Shown: piece after piece, positions 8,543 through 16,594 of the stretch
How the letters are laid out: every line of letters starts with the position of its first letter
Position numbering within the stretch: position 1 is the stretch's first letter
NCBI RefSeq assembly: GCF_019655435.1
Contig: NZ_BPFH01000001.1
Location: 868,001-932,000, forward strand
Direction: 5' to 3'
From: Jannaschia pagri
GTDB lineage: Bacteria; Pseudomonadota; Alphaproteobacteria; Rhodobacterales; Rhodobacteraceae
DNA length: 64,000 nt
Position numbers and translations under genes: made by a program
The notes under the pieces: model-generated
What the model was told of the DNA's origin: nothing
What the model saw: only the letters and a program-made list of their open reading frames with translations
The model's database searches: none

Positions 8543-8899
8543 ATGCGCACCCTTACACTGGACATCAACGACCGGGGCAGCCGATATGCGGTCACCGGCG
8601 CGCCCGCCCGCACCGCGGCCGAGGCAAAGGCTGTGGTCAAGGCGCTGTGTCGGGACAAGAAATTCGCCAAGGCAACCCATAACACCTGGGGACTTTGGGC
8701 AGGACAGACGCCCATCAAGAACGACGACGGGGAATCCGGCGCGGGCATGGTCATCTTGCGCATGTTGGACCGCGCGGATCTGCGCGACCATGTGGTCATC
8801 GTCACACGGTGGTACGGGGGCAAGCACCTGGGTGGCGACCGGTTTCGCCATGTGCAGAGCGCAGTGCAGACGTACCTTGATGGCCTCGACCAGAGGTAG
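8543..8899 (+). CDS. Short IMPACT (UPF0029/YigZ) family protein
   Basis: A 118-residue protein that is almost only the IMPACT N-terminal domain. The signature RWYGGKHLGGDRF (about residues 92-104) corresponds to the RWFGGVKLGxGGL motif of YigZ and yeast Yih1/IMPACT, and DDGESGAGMVIL corresponds to the conserved DGEPxGTAGxPIL segment. Bacterial YigZ proteins are usually about 200 residues with a second ferredoxin-like domain that is absent here. The molecular function of bacterial members is not settled; eukaryotic IMPACT blocks GCN1-GCN2 binding. Confidence 0.78.
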   Translation: MRTLTLDINDRGSRYAVTGAPARTAAEAKAVVKALCRDKKFAKATHNTWGLWAGQTPIKNDDGESGAGMVILRMLDRADLRDHVVIVTRWYGGKHLGGDRFRHVQSAVQTYLDGLDQR

Positions 8900-9000
8900 C
8901 GGCAGGTTCCTTTCACTCTCCTTGGGGTCGATTGTGATTTGCCAGGGCGGCACTAGACGGCAATAATTGACATATTATCAGTAAGGGAGACGTGACAAAG

Positions 9001-9450
9001 ATGCGCCATATCCTCTTCATCGCAGCCCTGGCGTTGCCGCAGGCGGGCCTCGCCGCCTCGGGCGAGCGTATCCAAGTCACGGGCGAAGTGATCGACACCT
9101 GGTGCTACTTTTCCGGTGTGATGGGACCGACCGACGCGGTGGTAGGCTCGGCCCACCATACCTGTGCCCTGTGGTGCAGCGCGGGCGGGATCCCCGTGGG
9201 CCTGCTGACCGAAGAGGGCACGGTTTACATGGTGCTTAAGATGGAAGCTGATCCGGCCAGCGCCGGGGGCGATACGAACCTCCATATCGCCTCGCACACC
9301 ATCACGGCCGATGGCATGGCCTATGAGCGCGATGGGCTGAATTACCTGATCGTTGAGACAATCACGGCGGACCAGGACATCGTGGAGCAGACCCATGACG
9401 ACTTTGGCGTGATCCCCGGCTTCGCCATCCCAGAGGAGGCCGCCCAATGA
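9001..9450 (+). CDS. Secreted protein with conserved Cys/His cluster, SCO-linked
   Basis: A 149-residue exported protein with a signal peptide (about residues 1-19, cleavage near GLAA|SGE). The mature part has DTWCYFSG, then HHTCALWC followed by AGGIPVGLL, giving three Cys and two adjacent His that could bind copper or haem or form disulfides. The ATG at 9001 is chosen because GGGAG at 8985-8989 is 11 bases upstream; the GTG at 8992 is too close to it. The gene overlaps the next one as ATGA, and the third gene of the set is a SCO chaperone, suggesting a role in periplasmic copper or redox biology. Function otherwise unknown. Confidence 0.65.
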   Translation: MRHILFIAALALPQAGLAASGERIQVTGEVIDTWCYFSGVMGPTDAVVGSAHHTCALWCSAGGIPVGLLTEEGTVYMVLKMEADPASAGGDTNLHIASHTITADGMAYERDGLNYLIVETITADQDIVEQTHDDFGVIPGFAIPEEAAQ

Positions 9451-10013
9451 AACATCTGCTCTTCGCAGCGCTCTGCTCGCTCATCGCGGCCCCGCTGGCA
9501 GCACAGGATTTCTCCGAAGGGTCCGAGGCCCGCAGTTGGAACCTCTATGCCGAGGTCCCGGCGCGCTTCACGGCCACGGTCACCGACCCGCTGTGCGAGT
9601 TGGCGGGCCAATGCACCCCCGATTGTGGCGGCGGACGCCAGCAATTGGTCCTTTTGCGCGAGGCCGATGGCGCCATGGTCTTTCCGCTCAAGAATGGCCA
9701 ACCCGCGTTTACCGGCGCCGCCGTCGAACTCGCGCCCTTTTGCGGCCAAACGGTCGAGGTCGACGGCCTGATGATCGACGATCCTGAGATTGGCGCCGTC
9801 AACGTCTATCTGGTGCAGCGCATCCGCCCCGAGGGCGGCGAGTGGCGCCGCGCCAACCAATGGACCAAGGATTGGGCCACCCGGCACCCGGAGGCCGCAG
9901 GCGATGGCCCTTGGTTCCGCCGGGATCCGCGCGTGCTGTCTGAGATCGAGCGTGAAGGCTACCTGGGTCTGGGCGCCGAGGCGGATGCCGCCTTCATTGC
10001 CGATTGGTTCTGA
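9447..10013 (+). CDS. Secreted four-Cys protein preceding SCO, unknown function
   Basis: A 188-residue protein with a clear signal peptide ending at LAAQ (about residue 20). The mature part carries CELAGQCTPDCGGGR (about 51-65) and a fourth Cys in ELAPFCGQTVEV (about 93-104), then an OB-like stretch that would fit a small beta domain (inference). The C-terminal third is Trp-rich. It overlaps the previous gene (ATGA) and is followed after one base by the SCO gene. The Cys pattern and neighbours suggest a metal or thiol partner of the SCO protein. Confidence 0.62.
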   Translation: MKHLLFAALCSLIAAPLAAQDFSEGSEARSWNLYAEVPARFTATVTDPLCELAGQCTPDCGGGRQQLVLLREADGAMVFPLKNGQPAFTGAAVELAPFCGQTVEVDGLMIDDPEIGAVNVYLVQRIRPEGGEWRRANQWTKDWATRHPEAAGDGPWFRRDPRVLSEIEREGYLGLGAEADAAFIADWF

Positions 10014-10014
10014 C

Positions 10015-10584
10015 GTGCTGCGCGCTCTGGCTTTGACCCTGGCTGTCGCCACGCCGTTGGCGGCCGCTGACCTCCCCGACAGCCTGTTCCCCACAAACTT
10101 CGGCGGCGCCTATGCGCTGACGGATCACCATGGCGCCATTCGGACCGAGGCCGATCCGGACGGACACCTGCAACTGATTTTCTTTGGCTATGCCAATTGT
10201 GAGGCCATTTGCACGGTCGCCCTGCCGATCATGTCAGAAGTGTCTGCGAGCCTGTCTGACCAGGGTATCCAAACGACCCCCTTGGTCATCACCGTCGACC
10301 CAACCCGTGACACGGTCGAAACCATGGGCCCGGCCTTGGCGAGCTACGCGCCGGGCCTGACCGGCCTCACCGGCTCCGAGGCGGACTTGGCCGAGGTCCG
10401 CGCGCTGTTCCACGTTGAGCGCACGGCCCTCTTTGAGGAACCTTTGGGGGGCACCGTCTACACCCATGGGTCCCATATCTACGTGATGGATGGGGCCGGC
10501 GGCTTCCTGACACTGCTCCCCCCGATCCTCTCCACCGAGCGTATGGTGGAGATCGTGGCAGGCTACGCCCAGTCCTTGCCATAG
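10015..10584 (+). CDS. SCO1/SenC family copper chaperone
   Basis: A 189-residue thioredoxin-fold protein of the SCO1/SenC family. It carries the copper-binding CEAIC (CxxxC, about residues 63-67) following FFGYANC, the DPTRDT loop (about 98-103) and the His of YTHGSHIYVMD (about 152-162). SCO proteins deliver copper to the CuA site of cytochrome c oxidase or keep its thiols reduced. A GTG start one base after the preceding stop gives a signal-type hydrophobic N-terminus (to about residue 20), so the product is periplasmic or membrane-anchored. No oxidase genes lie nearby. Confidence 0.88.
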   Translation: MLRALALTLAVATPLAAADLPDSLFPTNFGGAYALTDHHGAIRTEADPDGHLQLIFFGYANCEAICTVALPIMSEVSASLSDQGIQTTPLVITVDPTRDTVETMGPALASYAPGLTGLTGSEADLAEVRALFHVERTALFEEPLGGTVYTHGSHIYVMDGAGGFLTLLPPILSTERMVEIVAGYAQSLP

Positions 10585-10694
10585 ACCGGCGGTCCTCGCC
10601 CCAGGTCACCTCTCTGAGGCCGCGCGTCCGTTGATCGGGTTGCCCCTGCGCCCTTCGCCCGGATACGCTGGCCCAAACTCTGGGAGGGACCCCC

Positions 10695-12152
10695 ATGCTC
10701 ACACGATCCGTCGCCGTCCTGGCCTTGACCGCCACCACAGCCCTGGCCCAACAAACCGACATCACCATCGGCATGCAGTTGGAGCCGCCAAACCTCGACC
10801 CGACCGGGGGGGCCGCGGCAGCCATTGATGAGGTCGTCTATGCCAATGTCTTCGAGGGTTTGACCCGCTTTGGCCCCGACGGCTCCGTGCAGCCTGCCCT
10901 GGCCCGCAGTTGGCAAACCGGCGGCGATGGGCGCGTCTGGACCTTCACCCTGGCCCAGGGTGTGACGTTCCACGATGGCACACCGTTTGATGCCGCCGAC
11001 GTGGCCTTCAGCCTGAACCGCGCCCGCGCCGAAGACAGCACCAATGCCCAAAAGGCCCTGTTCGACGGCATCGAAAGCGTCGAAGCCGTCGATCCCCACA
11101 CCGTCCGCATCACCCTGGCGGAGCCGAACGGCAACTTCGGCTTCAACCTCGCCTGGGGCGATGCGGTGATCGTGGCCCCTGAAAGCGCGGACACCAATGC
11201 CACCCAACCCGTCGGCACCGGCCCGTTCAAATTGGCCCAATGGGTTCAGGGAGACCGGGTCGAACTGGTGGCCAACCCAGACTATTGGGGTGAGGCCCCG
11301 GCCCTGACCGCCGCGACGTTCAAATTCATCTCGGACCCGAATGCCGCCTTCGCCGCCATGATGGCCGGCGATATCGACGCCTTCCCTGTGTTTCCGGCCC
11401 CAGAGACGCTGGCAAGCTTCGCCGCTGATCCCCGGTTTGAGGTCATCGTCGGCTCGACCGAGGGCGAGACGATCCTCGCCATGAACAACAAAGCCCTCTC
11501 GGACGTTCGCATCCGCCAAGCGATCACCCATGCCATCGACCGACAGGCCATCATCGATGGCGCGATGTTTGGCTATGGCACACCCATCGGCACCCATTTC
11601 GCCCCCCACAACCCCGATTACGTGGATCTGACCGCCGGGTCGGCCCATGACCCCGAAAAGGCCCGCGCCCTGCTGGCCGAGGCGGGTGCCGAGGATCTGA
11701 CCCTGCGTCTGATGCTGCCGCCGCCGTCCTATGCGCGGCGCGGGGGTGAGATCATCGCAAGCCAGTTGCGCGAGGTCGGGATCCAGACCGAAGTGACGAA
11801 CCTGGAATGGGCCCAGTGGTTGGAGCAGGTCTTCCGCGGCAAAGACTTCGACATGACCATCGTCAGCCACACGGAACCGGCCGACATCAACATCTACGCC
11901 CGGCCGGAGTATTACTTCCAATATGACAATGCCGCGTTCCAGGCGCTCATGGACAAGATCGGCGTGACCTCCGACGCGGCTATGCGGTCGGAACTGCTGG
12001 CCCAGGCGCAGCGGATCATCGCGGACGACTACGTCAATGGCTACCTGTTCCAACTGGCCAAGACAGGTGTCGCCGATGCCCGCATCCAAGGGCTGTGGGA
12101 GAATGCGCCGACCCAGGCCAACGACCTCACCGGGGTCAGCTGGTCCGAATGA
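10695..12152 (+). CDS. Family 5 ABC solute-binding protein (peptide/nickel type)
   Basis: A 485-residue periplasmic SBP_bac_5 protein, as used by dipeptide, oligopeptide and nickel importers. It has a signal peptide (cleavage near ALAQ, residue 18), the family segment around VYANVFEGLTRFGPDG (about 50-65), VTFHDGTPFDAADVAFSL (about 92-109) and YAREYYF-like IYARPEYYFQ in the C-terminal lobe. A strong ribosome site (GGGAGGG) precedes the ATG. No permease or ATPase genes follow, so it is an orphan binding protein or serves a transporter elsewhere. It overlaps the next gene as ATGA. Confidence 0.88.
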   Translation: MLTRSVAVLALTATTALAQQTDITIGMQLEPPNLDPTGGAAAAIDEVVYANVFEGLTRFGPDGSVQPALARSWQTGGDGRVWTFTLAQGVTFHDGTPFDAADVAFSLNRARAEDSTNAQKALFDGIESVEAVDPHTVRITLAEPNGNFGFNLAWGDAVIVAPESADTNATQPVGTGPFKLAQWVQGDRVELVANPDYWGEAPALTAATFKFISDPNAAFAAMMAGDIDAFPVFPAPETLASFAADPRFEVIVGSTEGETILAMNNKALSDVRIRQAITHAIDRQAIIDGAMFGYGTPIGTHFAPHNPDYVDLTAGSAHDPEKARALLAEAGAEDLTLRLMLPPPSYARRGGEIIASQLREVGIQTEVTNLEWAQWLEQVFRGKDFDMTIVSHTEPADINIYARPEYYFQYDNAAFQALMDKIGVTSDAAMRSELLAQAQRIIADDYVNGYLFQLAKTGVADARIQGLWENAPTQANDLTGVSWSE

Positions 12153-12538
12153 GCGACGCTGCCCCAGAGGTGGGCCCCTTCGATGAGGCCCGCCTCCGCG
12201 CCGCATTGCCCAGCGCGTGGTCCCTGGCGACGGCGGTTCAATGGACAGCGGACAACCCCGCGTCGGGCCAATGCAATGTCACGGCAGCCGTCGTCCATGA
12301 CCTCTTCGGTGGAGAGATCCGCAGGACCCTGCTGGGGGATGTCTGGCACTACTACAATTGGATCGACGGGCGGCGGGTTGATTTGACGGATAGTCAATTC
12401 ACCGCACCAGGCGCGCGCTTCGCCGCGCCAGAGGGCTACCAAGACGTGCCAAGTCACCGTGCGGAGGCCCTCACCGGCATCCCGCAACGGGAATATGACA
12501 GCCTCCGCGCGGCTTTGGTGAAGGCCCTCGGGACCTGA
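12149..12538 (+). CDS. YunG-like protein
   Basis: A 129-residue protein with the hallmarks of the YunG-like family: WSLATAVQW, then NPASGQCNVTAAVVHDLFGG (about residues 32-51) with a likely catalytic or structural Cys in GQC and a His, and HYYNWIDGRRVDLTDSQF (about 65-82). The Cys-His arrangement recalls papain-like or transglutaminase-like folds, though no activity is established to my knowledge. The start is the ATG overlapping the binding-protein stop; the frame is open further upstream but inside the previous gene. Confidence 0.72.
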   Translation: MSDAAPEVGPFDEARLRAALPSAWSLATAVQWTADNPASGQCNVTAAVVHDLFGGEIRRTLLGDVWHYYNWIDGRRVDLTDSQFTAPGARFAAPEGYQDVPSHRAEALTGIPQREYDSLRAALVKALGT

Positions 12539-12702
12539 CACGCGGGTCCGCACCGGGGCCTAAACCACGGGTTTGACGATCCAAGCACAGGGGCCTGCGT
12601 CGCGCCCCCCGCTGCGACGAAGCCCGTTGAGACCAAGGGGCGGCGGCTGGTCCAAATCGGAGCGACCGCTATCTGTTGGGAACATCACAGAAAGCCCCGA
12701 CC

Positions 12703-13407
12703 ATGCGTCTTCGCGCCCTCCTCGTCCTCCTGGCCACCGTCGCCTTCGCTGCCTCACCCCTACTGGTGCCTGGCTTTGGCGGGTATGAGCCCGACCAATT
12801 TCCCGTCCCGTTAGACAATCCCCCTGTTCAACCTGCTGGCTATGCCTTCTCCATCTGGGGCATCATCTACCTCTGGCTGCTCGTCTCGGCGGCCTACGGC
12901 CTTTGGAAGCGGGCCGAGTCCCCCCAGTGGGACGCACCCCGTTTCCCGCTTCTGCTCAGCCTCGGGGTGGGCGCCATCTGGTTGCCGGTGGCGGTCCTGT
13001 CACCGCTTTGGGCGACGGCCCTGATCTGGGTGATGCTGGTTGGGGCCTTGGGCGCTTTGCTCCGCAGCCCGGCGGCGGATCGCTACCTCCTGCGGGGCGC
13101 CATTGGTCTCTATGCCGGGTGGCTGACGGCGGCCTCGGCGGTCTCGGTCGGCCTGATCACAGCGGGCTGGGGCGTGCCCCCGTTCGGCCCCGAAGGATGG
13201 GCCATCGCCGCGCTCACCCTGGGCCTCGCCATCGCGGCCTGGATCCTCAGCCGCGTGCCTTCCCCGGCCTATGGCGCGGCCATCGTCTGGGCTTTGATCG
13301 CCGTGACCGTTCAAAACGGCGCCACGACGACCGGCCTCTTCGCCGCCGCCGCAGCAGCCCTGGTCACGGGTTTGACCCTCTACCGCCTGCGTGCGGCGCG
13401 GGTCTGA
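12703..13407 (+). CDS. TspO/MBR-like tryptophan-rich membrane protein
   Basis: A 234-residue protein with about seven hydrophobic segments. The start of the mature part, PVQPAGYAFSIWGIIYLWL (about residues 44-62), resembles the TspO/tryptophan-rich sensory protein pattern in which PxxxFxxxWxxLY recurs. It is longer than TspO (about 160 residues, five helices), so assignment to the wider family is tentative. The ATG at 12703 is chosen over a TTG at 12676 because it directly precedes the signal-like helix. It is convergent with the SDR gene, 24 bases away. Confidence 0.6.
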   Translation: MRLRALLVLLATVAFAASPLLVPGFGGYEPDQFPVPLDNPPVQPAGYAFSIWGIIYLWLLVSAAYGLWKRAESPQWDAPRFPLLLSLGVGAIWLPVAVLSPLWATALIWVMLVGALGALLRSPAADRYLLRGAIGLYAGWLTAASAVSVGLITAGWGVPPFGPEGWAIAALTLGLAIAAWILSRVPSPAYGAAIVWALIAVTVQNGATTTGLFAAAAAALVTGLTLYRLRAARV

Positions 13408-13431
13408 ACCGCGCTGCGCAGAGGATAGTGG

Positions 13432-14211
13432 TCAAATCGTGGCGTTCGTCGCGCCCCCATCCAGCAGGATGTTTTGCCCAACCATGAACCCTGCGTGGAC
13501 CGAGCACATGAACGCGCAGGTCGCCCCGAATTCGGCAGCGGTGCCGTAGCGACGGGCGGGGATCGTCCCCTCCCGCTGGGTCCGTGCCGCGTCCATGGTG
13601 ATCCCCTGGGCCGTGCTCACCCCGGTATCGAGCGCGGTGGCCCGATCTGTGTCATGGATCCCCGGCAAAAGGTTGTTGATGGTCACACCGTCGGGTGCGA
13701 CCTGACGTGCGGTACCGGCCACATAGCCCGTCAGCCCGGTCCGCGCCGCATTCGACAGGCCAAGCTGCGGGATCGGCGCCTTCACGGACTGGGACGTGAT
13801 ATTGACCACGCGGCCCCATCCTCGGGCCTGCATCGGGGGCAGACACGCCGTCATCAACGCGATGGGGGTCAGCATATTGGCGTCGAGCGCCGCGATAAAA
13901 TCGTCCCGCGCCCAATCGGACCACAGCCCAGGGGGCGGCCCGCCCGCATTGGTGACGAGGATGTCCGGGCCATCCGCCGCGGCCAGAACCTCTGCCTGTC
14001 CGTCGGGCGTGGTCACATCGCAGGCCACGGTCGTCACGGCAACGCCGAAGCGCGCGCGCAGATCAGCGGCCGCCGCCTCCAGCGTCTCAGCCCCGCGAGC
14101 GTTCATCACCAGATCGACACCCGCCGCCGCCAGGGCCTCCGCACAGCCAAACCCCAGCCCCTTGGATGAGGCGCAGACCAACGCGCGCTTCCCCTTGATC
14201 CCAAGATCCAT
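13432..14211 (-). CDS. SDR family oxidoreductase
   Basis: A 259-residue classical short-chain dehydrogenase. The cofactor motif is slightly unusual, CASSKGLGFG (about residues 14-23) in place of TGxxxGIG, followed by NAGGPPPG (about 88-95); the catalytic Ser is in VNITSQSVKAP (about 139-149), but the usual YxxxK is replaced by LSNAARTGL, as in a subgroup often annotated as 3-oxoacyl-ACP reductase-like. GAGGAGG lies seven bases before the ATG at 14211, so this start is preferred to the upstream one at 14235. Substrate unknown. Confidence 0.8.
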   Translation of the reverse strand: MDLGIKGKRALVCASSKGLGFGCAEALAAAGVDLVMNARGAETLEAAAADLRARFGVAVTTVACDVTTPDGQAEVLAAADGPDILVTNAGGPPPGLWSDWARDDFIAALDANMLTPIALMTACLPPMQARGWGRVVNITSQSVKAPIPQLGLSNAARTGLTGYVAGTARQVAPDGVTINNLLPGIHDTDRATALDTGVSTAQGITMDAARTQREGTIPARRYGTAAEFGATCAFMCSVHAGFMVGQNILLDGGATNATI

Positions 14212-14355
14212 GTTCCGCCTCCTCAGCTTCTTCATCTTTCGGTAACATCCCCCGTGGCAAAGACCATCGGGAAATGCAGATCGCGGCGCAGACAGGCCGC
14301 GAAGGCGCCGCCCTGGGGTCTCGATTTCGCCGCGACGATCGGAAAAACTGTACAG

Positions 14356-15348
14356 ATGACCAGTGCCCCGTTACCCCTCGCCAGCCTCAGCCGCTGCACC
14401 GTATTCCCAGCCGAGGCCCTGTCGGTCGAGACCGGCGCGCTGATGGGCGATCCCATCGGCGATCTCACCGAGGTGGTCGCGGGCGATTGCTACACGCTCG
14501 ATCCGTCGGCATCACCGCGGGAGTTGATCCTGACCGGGGCGCCTGGCACCCCGTCCGTGGCAGCGGGCAGTTCCGTGGGCACGGCGGGCCAGCCCGTCAC
14601 GGCCCTTGCGCGCCATCAGTTGATGGGCAGCCGTGGCGCCGGGGTGGAGGTTTTGGTGCTGGAGCTTGACGGGTCGCGGGTGGCGGCCCCGCTCGGGCCA
14701 CTGTCACCGTCCGACGACTACGTCTTACTGGCATCGGAGCCCGTCGCCGGAGAGTTGGCCTCCGTCGCCTCTGTCAGCTTCGCCCGGGGCACGCGCATTA
14801 CCCTGGCGGGCGGCCGTCAGGCACCAGTGGAAAGCCTGGCGCCCGGGGATCGCGTTCTCACCCGAGACCACGGCCCGCAGCCCATTAGATGGACTGGGCA
14901 GCAGACGCTCCGCGCCGAAGGGTCTAATGCACCGGTTGTTATCGCGGCAGGCGCGCTGAACGCCGCCGACGATCTGATGCTCTCCCCGGACCACCGTTTG
15001 TTCATCTACCAGCGCCGGGATGCCATCGGCACCGGGCAGGCCGAGGTGCTGATCCGGGCGCGTCATCTTGTCGATGGCGAGACGATCTGGCGCGCGCCTG
15101 GGGGCCATGTGGACTATGTCCATCTGCTCTTCGATGCCCATGAAATCATCTATGCCGAGGGGATCCCGACAGAGAGCCTCCTTGTGGCGCCCGATGTCCT
15201 GGCCGGGCTGGACGAAGACCTGACGGCAGACATCATGCGCTGCATGGGCAACCGGACCCATGTGCCCCACCACGGCGTCGAGGCCTCTGCCGCCGATTTG
15301 CAAGGCATTGATGCGGCGACGCTGTTGCGCCGCGCGGCCCATCGGTGA
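14356..15348 (+). CDS. Hint-domain protein with Ser at the usual Cys1
   Basis: A 330-residue protein of the Hint_2 (Hedgehog/intein-like) type that is abundant in Rhodobacterales. Residues about 1-135 are a non-catalytic N-terminal region. The Hint module runs from SFARGTRITLAGG (about 138-150) through PVESLAPGDRVLTRDHGPQP (about 156-175), LSPDHRLFI (about 212-220) and HLLFDAHEIIYAEGIPTES (about 257-275). Where related proteins have CFxxGTxI, this one has Ser, so cleavage would use an oxygen nucleophile or be lost. The ATG at 14356 is chosen because the extension to 14254 has no ribosome site and unusual composition. Confidence 0.8.
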   Translation: MTSAPLPLASLSRCTVFPAEALSVETGALMGDPIGDLTEVVAGDCYTLDPSASPRELILTGAPGTPSVAAGSSVGTAGQPVTALARHQLMGSRGAGVEVLVLELDGSRVAAPLGPLSPSDDYVLLASEPVAGELASVASVSFARGTRITLAGGRQAPVESLAPGDRVLTRDHGPQPIRWTGQQTLRAEGSNAPVVIAAGALNAADDLMLSPDHRLFIYQRRDAIGTGQAEVLIRARHLVDGETIWRAPGGHVDYVHLLFDAHEIIYAEGIPTESLLVAPDVLAGLDEDLTADIMRCMGNRTHVPHHGVEASAADLQGIDAATLLRRAAHR

Positions 15349-15823
15349 CGTTGGCCATGGCGGGGTAACCTCCGCACGTCTCCTTCGACCGTACGAAGCA
15401 GCAGAGTTGCTCCATGGGCTGTGCGAGACTGCTCTCAAAGGTCTCAGCGGGGGAACAGTCCCGTGGCAAAGGGCAGGCCGACGGAGGTTTTCAACCTTCT
15501 GCCACCCCGCTAGCCTGATGCCCGGAACGCCGCCCGACCAAAGAAGCCCTCCGCTAATCGAGACCTTCGCCACGGCGGCAGACCATCAGATCCGGCTGTC
15601 GAAACCTCCCCCCCAGCCAAAACGCTACAATTGAAGGATCAAAGCCTTGCGACGGCAGGTCCGCCTGAAACACCCCAACGCCGGCCCAATCTGCACCTCG
15701 TTCCGTAGGTCGCGACACCTTCGGACAATAATTCCGGGCCACACATCCGAGAGACAGAATGGCCCACCAGCCTCAAGCCTGTGTCCCAAAGACCCATGTC
15801 GTCAACAGCAGATACCGCGCGGA
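15349..15823. other. 475-base stretch without a recognisable gene
   Basis: Between the Hint gene and the end of moaE. The short open frames here (for example minus strand 15554-15742) have no recognisable motif, no ribosome site and no codon pattern like the neighbours. The stretch is slightly less GC-rich than the surroundings and contains a run of C near 15606. It may be decayed coding sequence, but I cannot name what it was. Confidence 0.5.
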
Positions 15824-16291
15824 TTAGGTCCCGGTGTCAGACCACCGCGCCAGCGCATCCTCATCGGAGTCTTTGGCATCCACCCAATCAGCCCCGGCGC
15901 CAGTCACTTCTTTCTTCCAGAACGGCGCACGGGATTTGAGGTAATCCATCAGGAACGACGCCGCCTCAAAGGCCGCGTCCCGGTGCCGGGACGCCGTCGC
16001 AACCATCATGATCCGCGCGCCGGGCCGCAACGCGCCATAGCGGTGAATGACCGTGATCCCCGACAGGGGCCAGCGCGCCGCCGCCTGCTCTGCAATCTCG
16101 GTCAGCGCGCGTTCCGTCATCCCGGGATAATGCTCGATTTCCATATGGTGCAGCCCGTCGGCCACGTTGCGCACCCGACCCGTAAACGTGACGACGGCAC
16201 CCGTATCCGGCCCCGCCTCCAGTGCCTCGGCCTCGGCACCCAGATCGAAGTCGTCTTGGGTCACGACAATGCGTGGGGCGAAATCCGTCAT
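15824..16291 (-). CDS. moaE: Molybdopterin synthase catalytic subunit
   Basis: A 155-residue MoaE. Conserved features are the FTGRVRN segment (about residues 35-41), LHHMEIEHYPGMTE (about 47-60), HRYGALRPG (about 83-91), ASRHRDAAFEA (about 100-110) and the active-site Lys pair in SRAPFWKKEV (about 119-128). MoaE with MoaD converts precursor Z (cyclic pyranopterin monophosphate) to molybdopterin in the cytosol. It lies 51 bases downstream of moaD on the same strand, as the end of the pgsA-moaD-moaE unit. Confidence 0.95.
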   Translation of the reverse strand: MTDFAPRIVVTQDDFDLGAEAEALEAGPDTGAVVTFTGRVRNVADGLHHMEIEHYPGMTERALTEIAEQAAARWPLSGITVIHRYGALRPGARIMMVATASRHRDAAFEAASFLMDYLKSRAPFWKKEVTGAGADWVDAKDSDEDALARWSDTGT

Positions 16292-16342
16292 CCCGAAATC
16301 ATACCGTCATCATACCTGGATCATACGTGCAGCGGAGCCGGG

Positions 16343-16594
16343 TCAGCCGCCGGTCATGGGCGGGAAGAAAGCCACCTCTCGGGCGCTGCCCAATGGCGTC
16401 TCCAGCGGCACAAGCTCCTGATCGAGGGCGGCGCGAACGGTCGTCATATCGGCAAAGGCGGCGGCGTACCGGTCCTCGCGGGCGCGGAGTTCTTCGACCA
16501 GATCGGCAATGGTTGTGGCGTTCGTCTCGACCAACTCGCGCCCGAGTCCGATGCGTTCCCGCAGCCAAGCAAAGTACAACACTTGCAACGTCAT
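16343..16594 (-). CDS. moaD: Molybdopterin synthase sulfur carrier subunit
   Basis: An 83-residue ubiquitin-fold protein starting MTLQVLYFAWLRERIG and ending in PPMTGG; the terminal Gly-Gly is adenylated and thiocarboxylated to supply sulfur to MoaE. The frame is open upstream to 16717, but the ATG at 16594 overlaps the pgsA stop (ATGA) and gives the family length of about 80 residues. Confidence 0.94.
   Translation of the reverse strand: MTLQVLYFAWLRERIGLGRELVETNATTIADLVEELRAREDRYAAAFADMTTVRAALDQELVPLETPLGSAREVAFFPPMTGG

Noticed and set aside
10563-12206. 547-residue open frame on the minus strand opposite the family-5 binding protein
   Set aside because: It is the mirror frame of a GC-rich gene: Gly/Arg/His-rich, with no domain, signal or ribosome site, whereas the plus strand encodes a clear SBP_bac_5 protein.
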